This document shows positions 13,573 through 20,253 of a stretch of DNA of 20,253 nucleotides, one piece after another. The stretch is from assembly GCA_028708155.1 (NCBI GenBank), contig JAQVZN010000003.1, positions 1 to 20,253 of the forward strand, read 5' to 3'. This DNA comes from Minisyncoccota bacterium (GTDB lineage: Bacteria > Patescibacteriota > Minisyncoccia > Minisyncoccales > Minisyncoccaceae). Numbering within the stretch: position 1 is the stretch's first letter; the number at the start of each line of letters is the position of its first letter. The notes under the pieces were generated by a model. It made no database searches. It saw only the letters and a list, made by a program, of their open reading frames with translations, and had not been told where the DNA came from. Made by a program: the position numbers and the translations under genes.

Positions 13573-15455
13573 AAAAACAAAAAAACAAAAAAAATATTCT
13601 ATTAAAAACTATCGCTATCTTTATTCTCTTTTGTATTGTCTCTGGTTTTATTTTTCTTTTTTCTATTATAAACGACTTTCCTAGACCAGAAGTTTTTGGA
13701 GAAACAAACATGAACCAAAATACTAATATTTATGATCGAACTGGAGAGATTCTTTTATCTAGCATTTATGGAGAAGAAAAAAGAAAATATGTTGACTTGA
13801 AAGACATCCCAGATGTCTTAAAAGAAGCTATTATTGCAACAGAAGATGCTGATTTCTATAATCATATAGGAATTGATTTTACAGGGATATTAAGAGCAAT
13901 AAAAGTTAATCTTAAAACTTTTTCTTTGTCTCAAGGAGCTTCTACCTTAGACCAACAATTAATAAGATCTACTTTCTTGTCTAAAGAAAAAACAGCTGAT
14001 AGAAAAATTAAAGAAGTAATTTTAGCCCTTGAGCTTGATAGAAGATACGAAAAAGATCAAATTTTAGAATGGTATATTAACCAGGTACCTTTTGGAATTA
14101 ATATTTATGGAGCTGAAGAAGCTGCTAATACTTATTTTAAAAAAGCACTGAAAGATATTTCCCTTGAAGAAGCGGCAACTCTTGCTGCTATTGTTCAATT
14201 ACCATCATACTATTCTCCTTATGGTAGCCACTTAGAAGATCTTATGGAAAGAAAAGATTATGTTTTAAACAGAATGGCTGCTGAAAATTACATCACAAAA
14301 GAAGAAGCTACTCTTGCTCAAGAAAAAGAAATTACTTTTAATAAAAAACCTCAAACTAAAGCTCCTCATTTTGTAGATTATGTAAAGCAACAATTAGAAG
14401 AAATGTATGGTACTGATTTTCTGCAAACAAAAGGATTAAAAATATACACTTCTTTAGATTATACTCTTCAAGAAAAAGCAGAAGAGATTGTTAAAACAAG
14501 AGTAGAGCAAAATTCATATCTATACGATACTTATAATGCAGCTTTAGTCGCGATGAACCCAAATAATGGAGAAATTTTAGCCATGATTGGTTCTGCTGAT
14601 CCTTGGGGAGAATCCTACCCAGAAGGTTGTGACCCATCTTCTACTTGTAAGTTTGTTCCTTCTTTTAATGTAGCTACTTTAGGGAATAGACAACCTGGAT
14701 CTTCTTTTAAACCTTTTGCTTACGCTGAAGCCTTTATTAAAGGATATGGACCAGATACAACTCTTGTTAAAGATGAATATACTAACTTTGGAAGTTATGG
14801 TGGTGTAGATTATACTCCTCAAAACTACGATGGACGCTATAGAGGCTGGTTAACTTTAAGATCTGCTTTAAACCAATCTTTAAATATTCCTGCCGTAAAA
14901 GTAATTTTAAACTTAGCTGGAATAGATGACACCGTTAAATTAGCTACAAAAATGGGAATAACTACTTTAAACCAAACTCCTAATTATTATGGACCAGCAT
15001 TAGTTCTTGGAGGAGGAGAAGTTCATCTTATAGATATGACTTCTGCTTATTCTGTTTTTGCAAACGGAGGGTATAAGGTTCCTCCAGTTAGTATTTTAAA
15101 AATAGAAGATGCTAATGGAAATATTCTCTACACTAATACAAACACACCTAGAAAAGTTATCTCATCTGACATTGCAGATACAATGATGGATGTTTTATCA
15201 GATAACGCCGCTAGAGCTCCTATGTTTGGATGGAATTCTCTTCTATATATTCCTAACTATAAAGTAGCTGTAAAAACAGGAACTACTCAAGATTTTGTTG
15301 ATGGATGGACTATGGGTACTTGTGATCTTGTTACGGTTGGTGTATGGGCTGGAAATAATGATAATTCCCAAATGAAAAATAACGCCCTCGGAACTTCTGT
15401 TGCTGGACCGATATGGAATGAATTCATAAATTATGCTATTAATTATTTAAGATAA
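13569..15455 (+). CDS. Class A penicillin-binding protein (transglycosylase/transpeptidase)
   Basis: It polymerises and cross-links peptidoglycan outside the membrane. The 628-residue product has a short cytoplasmic Lys-rich N-terminus, one membrane anchor (about 11-33) and a GT51 glycosyltransferase domain (about 55-225). GT51 signs are ATEDADFYNHIGID (catalytic E92), ASTLDQQL (the family usually has STxTQQL) and EWYINQVPFG. The transpeptidase domain has SSFK (378-381, nucleophile Ser378), SLN (437-439) and KTG (569-571). All catalytic motifs are intact, so the enzyme should be active and beta-lactam binding. There is no C-terminal extension. Its start overlaps the ruvC stop (ATGA). Together with the MurE-like gene it shows the cell makes its own wall. 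Confidence 0.95.
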   Translation: MKKQKNKKNILLKTIAIFILFCIVSGFIFLFSIINDFPRPEVFGETNMNQNTNIYDRTGEILLSSIYGEEKRKYVDLKDIPDVLKEAIIATEDADFYNHIGIDFTGILRAIKVNLKTFSLSQGASTLDQQLIRSTFLSKEKTADRKIKEVILALELDRRYEKDQILEWYINQVPFGINIYGAEEAANTYFKKALKDISLEEAATLAAIVQLPSYYSPYGSHLEDLMERKDYVLNRMAAENYITKEEATLAQEKEITFNKKPQTKAPHFVDYVKQQLEEMYGTDFLQTKGLKIYTSLDYTLQEKAEEIVKTRVEQNSYLYDTYNAALVAMNPNNGEILAMIGSADPWGESYPEGCDPSSTCKFVPSFNVATLGNRQPGSSFKPFAYAEAFIKGYGPDTTLVKDEYTNFGSYGGVDYTPQNYDGRYRGWLTLRSALNQSLNIPAVKVILNLAGIDDTVKLATKMGITTLNQTPNYYGPALVLGGGEVHLIDMTSAYSVFANGGYKVPPVSILKIEDANGNILYTNTNTPRKVISSDIADTMMDVLSDNAARAPMFGWNSLLYIPNYKVAVKTGTTQDFVDGWTMGTCDLVTVGVWAGNNDNSQMKNNALGTSVAGPIWNEFINYAINYLR

Positions 15456-15468
15456 TAAATTAAAAAAT

Positions 15469-16065
15469 ATGAAACAAAAAGAAAGAACATTCGTAATCAT
15501 TAAACCAGATGGAGTGCAAAGATCTCTTGTTGGTGAAATAATTAGTAGATTTGAACGAGCAGGATTAAAGATAACTACTCTAAAGCTCGGCTATGCTGAA
15601 GAAGCAAAGTGTTGGGAACATTATAGCAAGGATGATGTTTGGTTTGAAGCAAAAGGACAAATTACAATAAAAAGTAGACAAGATAACAACTTACCAATAA
15701 CAAAATCAGCTATTGAATACGGAAAAGATATCATTAGGGCATTAGTTAATTATATGACTTGTTCTCCTGTTGTTTTTATGGTTCTTGAAGGAAATTCAGC
15801 GGTACAAATAGTAAAAAAACTTGTTGGAGGGACAGAACCTTTAACTTCTGAAGTTGGAACTATAAGAGGAGATTATACTCTTGATTCTTATGAATTATCA
15901 AACGTAGACGAAAGAGCGGTTAGAAATCTTATTCACTGTTCTGATAAACCAGAAGAAGCAGAAAGAGAAATTAAACTTTGGCTTAAAGAAGAAGACTTAT
16001 TAAGCTACAACCTTCTTTCTCATCAAATTCTTTATGATGTTAATTTAGACGGAATTAAAGAATAG
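15469..16065 (+). CDS. ndk: Nucleoside diphosphate kinase with insertions
   Basis: NDK moves the gamma phosphate between nucleoside triphosphates and diphosphates through a phospho-histidine. The 198-residue product opens ERTFVIIKPDGVQRSLVGEI, contains TIRGDY (131-136) and the active-site block NLIHCSD (153-159), where H156 is the phospho-acceptor; the family usually has H-G/A-S-D, so C157 is unusual. Ordinary bacterial NDK has about 135-150 residues. The extra length is one insertion of about 30 residues near 53-85, between the KITTLKL helix region and YMTCSPVVFMVLEG, a smaller one at 139-149, and a C-terminal tail. It follows the PBP gene by 13 nt and ends at a strong terminator. Confidence 0.93.
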   Translation: MKQKERTFVIIKPDGVQRSLVGEIISRFERAGLKITTLKLGYAEEAKCWEHYSKDDVWFEAKGQITIKSRQDNNLPITKSAIEYGKDIIRALVNYMTCSPVVFMVLEGNSAVQIVKKLVGGTEPLTSEVGTIRGDYTLDSYELSNVDERAVRNLIHCSDKPEEAEREIKLWLKEEDLLSYNLLSHQILYDVNLDGIKE

Positions 16066-16071
16066 AAAAAA

Positions 16072-16095
16072 AGCGCCTTCACCGGCGCTCTTTTT
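16072..16095. terminator. Bidirectional intrinsic terminator between ndk and a convergent gene
   Basis: AGCGCC (16072-16077) and GGCGCT (16084-16089) form a 6-bp GC-rich stem around a 6-nt loop. On the plus strand it is followed by CTTTTT, serving ndk. On the minus strand it is followed by seven Ts, serving the dnaA-dnaN-secreted protein unit. The position midway between two convergent stops supports use in both directions. Confidence 0.88.
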
Positions 16096-16106
16096 ATTCT
16101 TAAAAA

Positions 16107-16688
16107 TTATTCTGGACTAGCTATGGTTAGACATAAAACATGAGTTACTTCTCCATAACAAGTTTGATTTACAAAAGTTCCAGGAATACATCCATTATTT
16201 GTTGCGTTCATAGTACAAGGAGTTGTCCACATATAAAACGAACATGAAGGTCTATCTTGAAACCAACCAGCTTGAGTGGTGCAACCAAAATAGGCCATTT
16301 CCCAATCACACATTTGAAGATTATTATAATACCAAATTGGTTTACACTGAATACCTGCTAACGAACATTCTGTAGCTCTATAATAAGTAGATGTTAAAAT
16401 TGTTCCTGCTGAGCAAGAAGTTCCTTCTATTATTTCAAACGCAGCATCTTGACTTCCTCCTAATAACGCCAAAAGATCACTTGCTTCATATCCATCTAAT
16501 TTATCAACATTAAGATTTGTAATAACTGGCTTTCCCTCTGAAACATCTTGAGTTTCAATGCTAGTATTTATAGGAGTCTTATAATCACTTGGCATAGATC
16601 CTGCTGGCTCACTCCAACCAAATACAATATAAGAAATAACTATTCCTAGAAGAATAACCGATGAAAGAATTAAAATTTTGTTTTTCAT
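16107..16688 (-). CDS. Secreted cysteine-rich surface protein downstream of dnaN
   Basis: Not a named family. The 193-residue product has a basic start and one hydrophobic segment (about 4-23), which is a signal or anchor. Then comes GWSEPAGSMPSDYKTPINTS (24-43), an entry motif also found, with changes, in the product at 19374. Next is NLNVDKLDGYEASDLLALL, which resembles the NLNADxLDGxHASD stalk motif of phage tail fibre-type proteins. The C-terminal half (about 90-193) holds ten cysteines and many aromatic residues, suggesting a disulfide-bonded binding head. It starts 15 nt after dnaN and so is probably on the dnaA-dnaN message. A role in surface attachment is inferred. Confidence 0.75.
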   Translation of the reverse strand: MKNKILILSSVILLGIVISYIVFGWSEPAGSMPSDYKTPINTSIETQDVSEGKPVITNLNVDKLDGYEASDLLALLGGSQDAAFEIIEGTSCSAGTILTSTYYRATECSLAGIQCKPIWYYNNLQMCDWEMAYFGCTTQAGWFQDRPSCSFYMWTTPCTMNATNNGCIPGTFVNQTCYGEVTHVLCLTIASPE

Positions 16689-16703
16689 TTTTTTAATTTT
16701 AAT

Positions 16704-17828
16704 TTATCTTTTAATTGGCATGACTACATAAATATAGTCTAGACTATCTTCTGCTTTAATTACTCCAGCTCCTGAAGATCCTTGAAGCTCTAAAATGACA
16801 TTCTTAGTTTTAACACGACTAACTCCATCTAAGACAAACTTATAGTTAAAAGAAATTTCAGTTGAATCTCCTTCTATTTTTGCCTCAAGAGTTGAGCTGT
16901 TTTCTCCTAACTCTAAATCTTGGCTCAAGATTTCTAAATTCTTGTCATCGTTTTTAACTTTAATTTCATTTATTTTACCAGCAAACAATCCAGCTAATTT
17001 AATTTGTTTTACTAATTCGTCCTTAGGAACAATGATTCTAGTCTTATATTCTTTTGGGATAATTTCTTTATATGCTGGATAATTTCCTTCTATTTGTCTT
17101 GAAATTAAATCAATTTCTGGATGATCAACTTCATTTAAAGTAGTTTCAAATAATATTTGAGATTCTGAATAATATATCTTAACTACCCCTGTATTTTCTT
17201 GAATTATATTAATTACCTCTTTAGTTGTTTTCTGAGATAAAATAAATTTAATATCTTCGTTAAAAGAATTCTTATAATTATTTGATTTTATTGTTCTTTC
17301 TACTAATCTAAAACTATCAGTTGCGACTAAATTAACGGCATCTTTTTTGAAAACAAAATAAATTCCTGAAATTTCTGGTCTTATTTGAGATAAGCTTGCG
17401 ATATCAACTACGTCAGAAAGACTTTCTTTTAATTCCTGTGCGCTAATTTCAATACATTCTTCTTTTGAAAATTGTGGAATTATTGGAAAATCATCAGAAG
17501 TATATCCTTTAATTTGAGTCTTGAAACTTTTTGTTTTAATAAAAAGAGTGTCATTTTTAGCTTCGATCTCTATTTTTTCATCAGAAATGTTGCTAATTAC
17601 TTGAGTTAAAATTTTAGCTGGAATGGTAATTTTACCCTCTACTTCTGTCTTACATAATCCCCACCATTCTATACCTGTTTCAAGATCAGTTGAAGATATT
17701 TTTAAAAAATTAGGTAAAGCTTCCAAAAGAACATTGTTCAAAATTGGTAAAGTTAAATTTCTACCAGTTAGTCTTTCGGTATAATTTAATCCTTTTTTAA
17801 ATTCTTGAGTTAAGATAGTTAGTTTCAT
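16704..17828 (-). CDS. dnaN: DNA polymerase III beta sliding clamp
   Basis: The beta clamp encircles DNA as a dimer and tethers the polymerase. The 374-residue product shows three clamp domains: the first contains NLTLPILNNVLLEA and SSTDLETGI, the second RPEISGIYFVF and ATDSFRLVER, and the third ends with the family signature YIYVVMPIKR. Length is typical (365-380). It follows dnaA by 17 nt on the same strand, the classical order, and a secreted protein gene follows after 15 nt. The sequence just before its ATG is AATAATAAAAATATG, lacking a Shine-Dalgarno match. Confidence 0.96.
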   Translation of the reverse strand: MKLTILTQEFKKGLNYTERLTGRNLTLPILNNVLLEALPNFLKISSTDLETGIEWWGLCKTEVEGKITIPAKILTQVISNISDEKIEIEAKNDTLFIKTKSFKTQIKGYTSDDFPIIPQFSKEECIEISAQELKESLSDVVDIASLSQIRPEISGIYFVFKKDAVNLVATDSFRLVERTIKSNNYKNSFNEDIKFILSQKTTKEVINIIQENTGVVKIYYSESQILFETTLNEVDHPEIDLISRQIEGNYPAYKEIIPKEYKTRIIVPKDELVKQIKLAGLFAGKINEIKVKNDDKNLEILSQDLELGENSSTLEAKIEGDSTEISFNYKFVLDGVSRVKTKNVILELQGSSGAGVIKAEDSLDYIYVVMPIKR

Positions 17829-17845
17829 ATTTTTATTATTATTTT

Positions 17846-19192
17846 TTATTCACTATATATCCTTTGAAGTACCATATCTACTTCTTGGCTAAATTTTTGA
17901 TTTTGATCATACTCCTTTTCCATAAGAGAGCAGGCATGCATTACTGTTGTGTGATCCTTCCCTCCAAACTTTCTTCCTATTACTGAATACGATAGCTTTA
18001 ATTCCTTTTTAAGTAAATACATTGCAAGTTGTCTTGGCTTTGAATATTCTTTTTTTCTTGAAGATATAAAAAGGTTTGAGTCTTCTAAGTTATAAAAATC
18101 GGTGATTGATGAAATTATTTTTTCAGGAGTAGTTATTTTTGTTTTAATACTAATTATATTCTTAAGCTGTTTTTTAATATCTTCTAAGGTACAAGGTCTT
18201 TTATTAATTTTTTCAACAATAATTATTTTGTTTAAAGCACCTTCAAGTTCTCTTACATTTTTCTGAATATTAGAAGCAATAAATTCTAATGCTTCAAAGG
18301 AAATATTCAAACCTTTCTCCTCCGCTTTTTGTTTTAATATAGCTAATCTTGTTTCAAGATCAGGCATTCCAACATCAGCAATCATCCCTCCTTCAAATCT
18401 TGATCTTAATCTATCTGTTAAAGTAGGGATAGAACCTGGGTGTTTATCAGAAGATAAGATAATTTGTTTATTATTTTGATATAAAGCATTAAAAATATGA
18501 AAAAACTCTTCTTGAGTTTTAGTCTTCCCTGAAATAAATTGAATATCGTCAATTATTAAAACATCTATAGTTTTAAATTCTTTTTTCAATTCTTCTACTC
18601 TATTTTCTCTAATGCTATTAACAAGATCTGTAATTAATTTCTCAGCAGGTAAATATCTTACCTTTTTGTCATAATATTTCTCTCTTATCTTATTCCCTAT
18701 TCCTTGGACTAAATGTGTTTTTCCAAGACCTACACCTCCATACACAAAAAGAGGATTGTATGCCTCTCCTGGATTTTCAATAATAGCCTCTCCTGCAGCA
18801 TAAGCCATTTCATTGAAAGGTCCTACAATTAATTTGTCTAAATCATATTTAGAGTTTAAATTTGTTTCTTCGTCTTTTTCAAATTCAGCGAACCCTAATT
18901 GTTCCTCGTTATTAATCCTTACTGTGTTATTAGACAAAGCTCTTTTTGAAGGAGTTATAATATATTCTATATCTCTTATCGAAGAATCAACCGATCTTAA
19001 TATTTTTAATATTTCTGCCTTATACTTTTGTTCAAGCCATTCTTTACTGAATGAATTGGGAACAGAAACCGTTAACACACCATCTGATAATTCAGAAATC
19101 TTAGTATTCGCAAACCAAGTTGCGAAATTTGCAGAAGATACATTCAGCTTAATTTGTGCTAATACTGATTGCCAGATTTGTTCTTGTGTCAT
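17846..19192 (-). CDS. dnaA: Chromosomal replication initiator DnaA
   Basis: DnaA-ATP binds DnaA boxes and melts the origin. The 448-residue product has domain I at the N-terminus (IWQSVLAQIK, with NFATWF), a very short linker (about 80-110), and the AAA+ domain. The AAA+ part has Walker A GGVGLGKTH (152-160), Walker B VLIIDDIQF (211-219) and the RLRSRFEGG box (261-269). C-terminal domain IV carries the DNA-binding helix-turn-helix with YSVIGRKFGGKDHTTVMHA; the family usually has R where this has K in GKDHTT. The gene is divergent from the secreted protein and rpmH, and the intergenic region holds DnaA-box-like 9-mers, one within its own promoter, which suggests autoregulation. Confidence 0.97.
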   Translation of the reverse strand: MTQEQIWQSVLAQIKLNVSSANFATWFANTKISELSDGVLTVSVPNSFSKEWLEQKYKAEILKILRSVDSSIRDIEYIITPSKRALSNNTVRINNEEQLGFAEFEKDEETNLNSKYDLDKLIVGPFNEMAYAAGEAIIENPGEAYNPLFVYGGVGLGKTHLVQGIGNKIREKYYDKKVRYLPAEKLITDLVNSIRENRVEELKKEFKTIDVLIIDDIQFISGKTKTQEEFFHIFNALYQNNKQIILSSDKHPGSIPTLTDRLRSRFEGGMIADVGMPDLETRLAILKQKAEEKGLNISFEALEFIASNIQKNVRELEGALNKIIIVEKINKRPCTLEDIKKQLKNIISIKTKITTPEKIISSITDFYNLEDSNLFISSRKKEYSKPRQLAMYLLKKELKLSYSVIGRKFGGKDHTTVMHACSLMEKEYDQNQKFSQEVDMVLQRIYSE

Positions 19193-19209
19193 ATTTTTAA
19201 CTTAAATCT

Positions 19210-19237
19210 ATTATAATATATGTGGAGAAAATTGCAA
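19210..19237 (-). promoter_or_regulatory. dnaA promoter with a DnaA box in its spacer
   Basis: On the minus strand TTGCAA (19232-19237), a 16-nt spacer and TATAAT (19210-19215) give a leader of roughly 10-12 nt before the dnaA ATG. The box-like 9-mer 19221-19229 falls wholly between the -35 and -10, so DnaA binding there should block RNA polymerase. Confidence 0.65.
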
Positions 19238-19316
19238 AGGTGTTTAGAAATAAAGGGTTTTTAAACCATTGTGGAAAACATGTGGAAAAATAGCTAAAAA
19301 TCGGGGACAATTTCTC

Positions 19317-19345
19317 TTGTTATTTTAAAATATATGTAATATAAT
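19317..19345 (+). promoter_or_regulatory. Promoter of the secreted protein gene at 19374
   Basis: TTGTTA (19317-19322), a 17-nt spacer and TATAAT (19340-19345) form a strong vegetative promoter. The predicted leader is about 22 nt and consists only of A and T, with no Shine-Dalgarno match. Confidence 0.65.
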
Positions 19346-19373
19346 TAAAAAAATAAATTAAAATTTAAAAAAT

Positions 19374-20099
19374 ATGAAAAACCAAAAAATTATAATCTTC
19401 TCTCTTGCTGGTCTTTTATTTTTAACTGCCTCTTTCTTAGTATATAGTTGGAATGAGCCAACAGAAAATATGCCAAGTAATTATAGCACCCCTTTAAATA
19501 CTTCTAGTACGTCTCAAACTAAAACTGGTGAATTAGGAGCTTCTTCTTTTATAGACGCTGATGATAATAGTTACTACATTAATCCTAGTGGAAATAGCGT
19601 TGTCTCAGGAACTATTACTGTTGATCGTCCAAATAATGCTGACAATGTTGCCACAAAAGGATATGTTGACGAAATGGTTTCCGCTGTAGAAGCAATTGTT
19701 ACTGGGGCTCAACCATTAGTGAACGGAGCCCACTCGCAAATAGAGTGTACTACTGCAGGAGGAGAACTAGTAGATAGTGATGTTTCTTACAAAATGTGTA
19801 GATTTAATACTAGTAGTTGTCCTTCTGGATGGACACAATATAAAAATTACAGCACGTCTATAGCAACTACATTTAGTTGTGAACCGTACGAAGAATGGGC
19901 AGTAAACCCTTACTCATCAATTTGTACAACCGCTGCACCAGGTTTTTCAAATGGTACATATACCTGCCCTGTTGGTATAAATGGACAATCTTCAAAAACT
20001 TTTGGAACAACCTGCTGTTCTTGTTATACAGATTGTCCAGACTGCGCAAGAGTATACATAGCCTTTTCATCTCCTATAAGTCAAATCGGCTGCTATTAA
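19374..20099 (+). CDS. Secreted cysteine-rich surface protein between oriC and rpmH
   Basis: Not a named family. The 241-residue product starts with a basic N-terminus and a hydrophobic segment (about 5-24), then SWNEPTENMPSNYSTPLNTS (25-44), clearly related to the entry motif of the product at 16107. Polar repeats and NADNVATKGYVDEM follow; ATKGYVD is a common coiled stalk motif of phage tail fibre-type proteins. The C-terminal part (about 121-241) has twelve cysteines, including a TCCSCYTDCPDC cluster. This suggests a trimeric stalk carrying a disulfide-rich head, but that is inference. It interrupts the usual rpmH-dnaA spacing and has its own promoter at the origin. Confidence 0.78.
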   Translation: MKNQKIIIFSLAGLLFLTASFLVYSWNEPTENMPSNYSTPLNTSSTSQTKTGELGASSFIDADDNSYYINPSGNSVVSGTITVDRPNNADNVATKGYVDEMVSAVEAIVTGAQPLVNGAHSQIECTTAGGELVDSDVSYKMCRFNTSSCPSGWTQYKNYSTSIATTFSCEPYEEWAVNPYSSICTTAAPGFSNGTYTCPVGINGQSSKTFGTTCCSCYTDCPDCARVYIAFSSPISQIGCY

Positions 20100-20129
20100 T
20101 TATAATTTTTGTATTAATTCAATGAGGAA

Positions 20130-20158
20130 TTGACCAATTCTAAATTTTTTGCTATTGT
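20130..20158 (+). promoter_or_regulatory. Candidate rpmH promoter
   Basis: TTGACC (20130-20135), a 17-nt spacer and TATTGT (20153-20158) would start transcription about 20 nt before the rpmH ATG. A weak 5-bp hairpin GAATT/AATTC (20127-20140), followed after TAAA by six Ts, overlaps the -35 and may end the upstream gene. Confidence 0.4.
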
Positions 20159-20184
20159 AATTCTATAAAATTAAATGAAAGAAT

Positions 20185-20253
20185 ATGAGTTTTACATATA
20201 ATCCAAAAAAGAAAAAAAGAGCAAGAACACACGGATTTCTAGCAAGAACAAGA
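20185..20253 (+). CDS. rpmH: 50S ribosomal protein L34 (partial, cut by window end)
   Basis: L34 is a small basic protein of the 50S subunit. The 23 visible residues MSFTYNPKKKKRARTHGFLA and RTR match the family, in which a short Tyr-x-Pro start is followed by a basic run and the invariant RTHGF. The start is the ATG at 20185. Its position beyond the origin and its direction opposite to dnaA match the classical rpmH-dnaA arrangement, with one secreted protein gene inserted between. Confidence 0.92.
   Translation, partial: MSFTYNPKKKKRARTHGFLARTR

Larger units (their letters stand above)
19193..19373. other. Probable origin of replication (oriC)
   Basis: The region lies beside dnaA with rpmH further on. 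On the plus strand it has TGTGGAGAA (19221-19229) and two TGTGGAAAA (19270-19278 and 19281-19289). Each is one mismatch from TGTGGATAA, the reverse complement of the consensus DnaA box. The last two are 11 bp apart, one helical turn, on the same face. From 19321 to 19373 the DNA is nearly pure A/T, a good unwinding element. The region also carries divergent promoters for dnaA and the 19374 gene. Confidence 0.75.

Noticed and set aside
13511..13711. 66-residue minus-strand frame at the ruvC-PBP junction
   Set aside because: It is antisense to the RuvC active site and the PBP anchor; its hydrophobic residues mirror the AT-rich membrane codons.
19873..20125. Overlapping frames inside and after the secreted protein gene at 19374
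   Set aside because: They are shadows of the real frame, with no conserved motif and no start signal.
1..20253. CRISPR arrays, insertion sequences, integrases or phage genes
   Set aside because: No regularly spaced repeats, terminal inverted repeats with a transposase, or integrase motifs were seen; the tail-fibre-like motifs are within secreted proteins that have N-terminal membrane segments.

Overview
The window is AT-rich bacterial chromosome. Its density, gene content and protein style point to a Candidate Phyla Radiation (Patescibacteria) organism, most likely in the Parcubacteria/Paceibacteria part. The signs are very compact genes with start/stop overlaps, a stand-alone 5'-3' exonuclease instead of full PolA, a nucleoside diphosphate kinase with insertions, a secreted lamin-tail-domain protein, and secreted cysteine-rich proteins with a W-x-EP...MPS-x-Y-x-TP-x-NTS entry motif. 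TGA is an ordinary stop codon here (ruvA, holA, yebC, the DHH-like gene), which argues against the UGA-glycine lineages (Gracilibacteria/SR1). The lineage assignment is inference from style, not a database match.

Layout. (1) 1-1389, minus: a MurE-like ligase (cut by the window edge) and ruvA. (2) 1469-1732, plus: rpsT with its own promoter and terminator. (3) 8288 down to 1761, minus: one tightly packed run of nine genes: tsaE, a 63-residue membrane protein, a 5'-3' exonuclease, mutM, holA, a 31-residue membrane peptide, a short NuoF-like flavoprotein, a CpI-type [FeFe]-hydrogenase and a multi-pass membrane protein. (4) 8369-10574, plus: a degenerate DHH-family protein overlapping a PilB/GspE ATPase gene. 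(5) 10580-10718: a GC-rich unassigned structured RNA candidate. (6) 10746-16065, plus: ruvB, a lamin-tail-domain protein, yebC-ruvC-PBP1 joined by ATGA overlaps, and ndk. (7) 19192 down to 16107, minus: dnaA, dnaN and a secreted Cys-rich protein. (8) 19193-19373: the likely replication origin with three DnaA-box-like 9-mers and an almost pure A/T tract. (9) 19374-20253, plus: a second secreted Cys-rich protein and the start of rpmH. The rpmH/dnaA/dnaN arrangement is the classic bacterial origin neighbourhood.

How it works together. Most genes are housekeeping: replication initiation and clamp (dnaA, dnaN, holA), recombination (ruvA, ruvB, ruvC in three places), base-excision repair (mutM), primer removal (exonuclease), tRNA modification (tsaE), wall synthesis (MurE-like, PBP1) and pilus assembly (pilB). 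Three things stand out. One is a small hydrogenase locus with two membrane proteins and no NuoE-like subunit, which could form a membrane-associated NAD(P)H-linked hydrogenase. Another is an orphan structured RNA between pilB and ruvB. The third is a catalytically dead-looking DHH protein coupled to pilB. First genes of transcription units repeatedly have a -10-like hexamer ending 6-7 nt before the ATG, so leaderless mRNAs seem common. No gap between genes exceeds about 180 nt.
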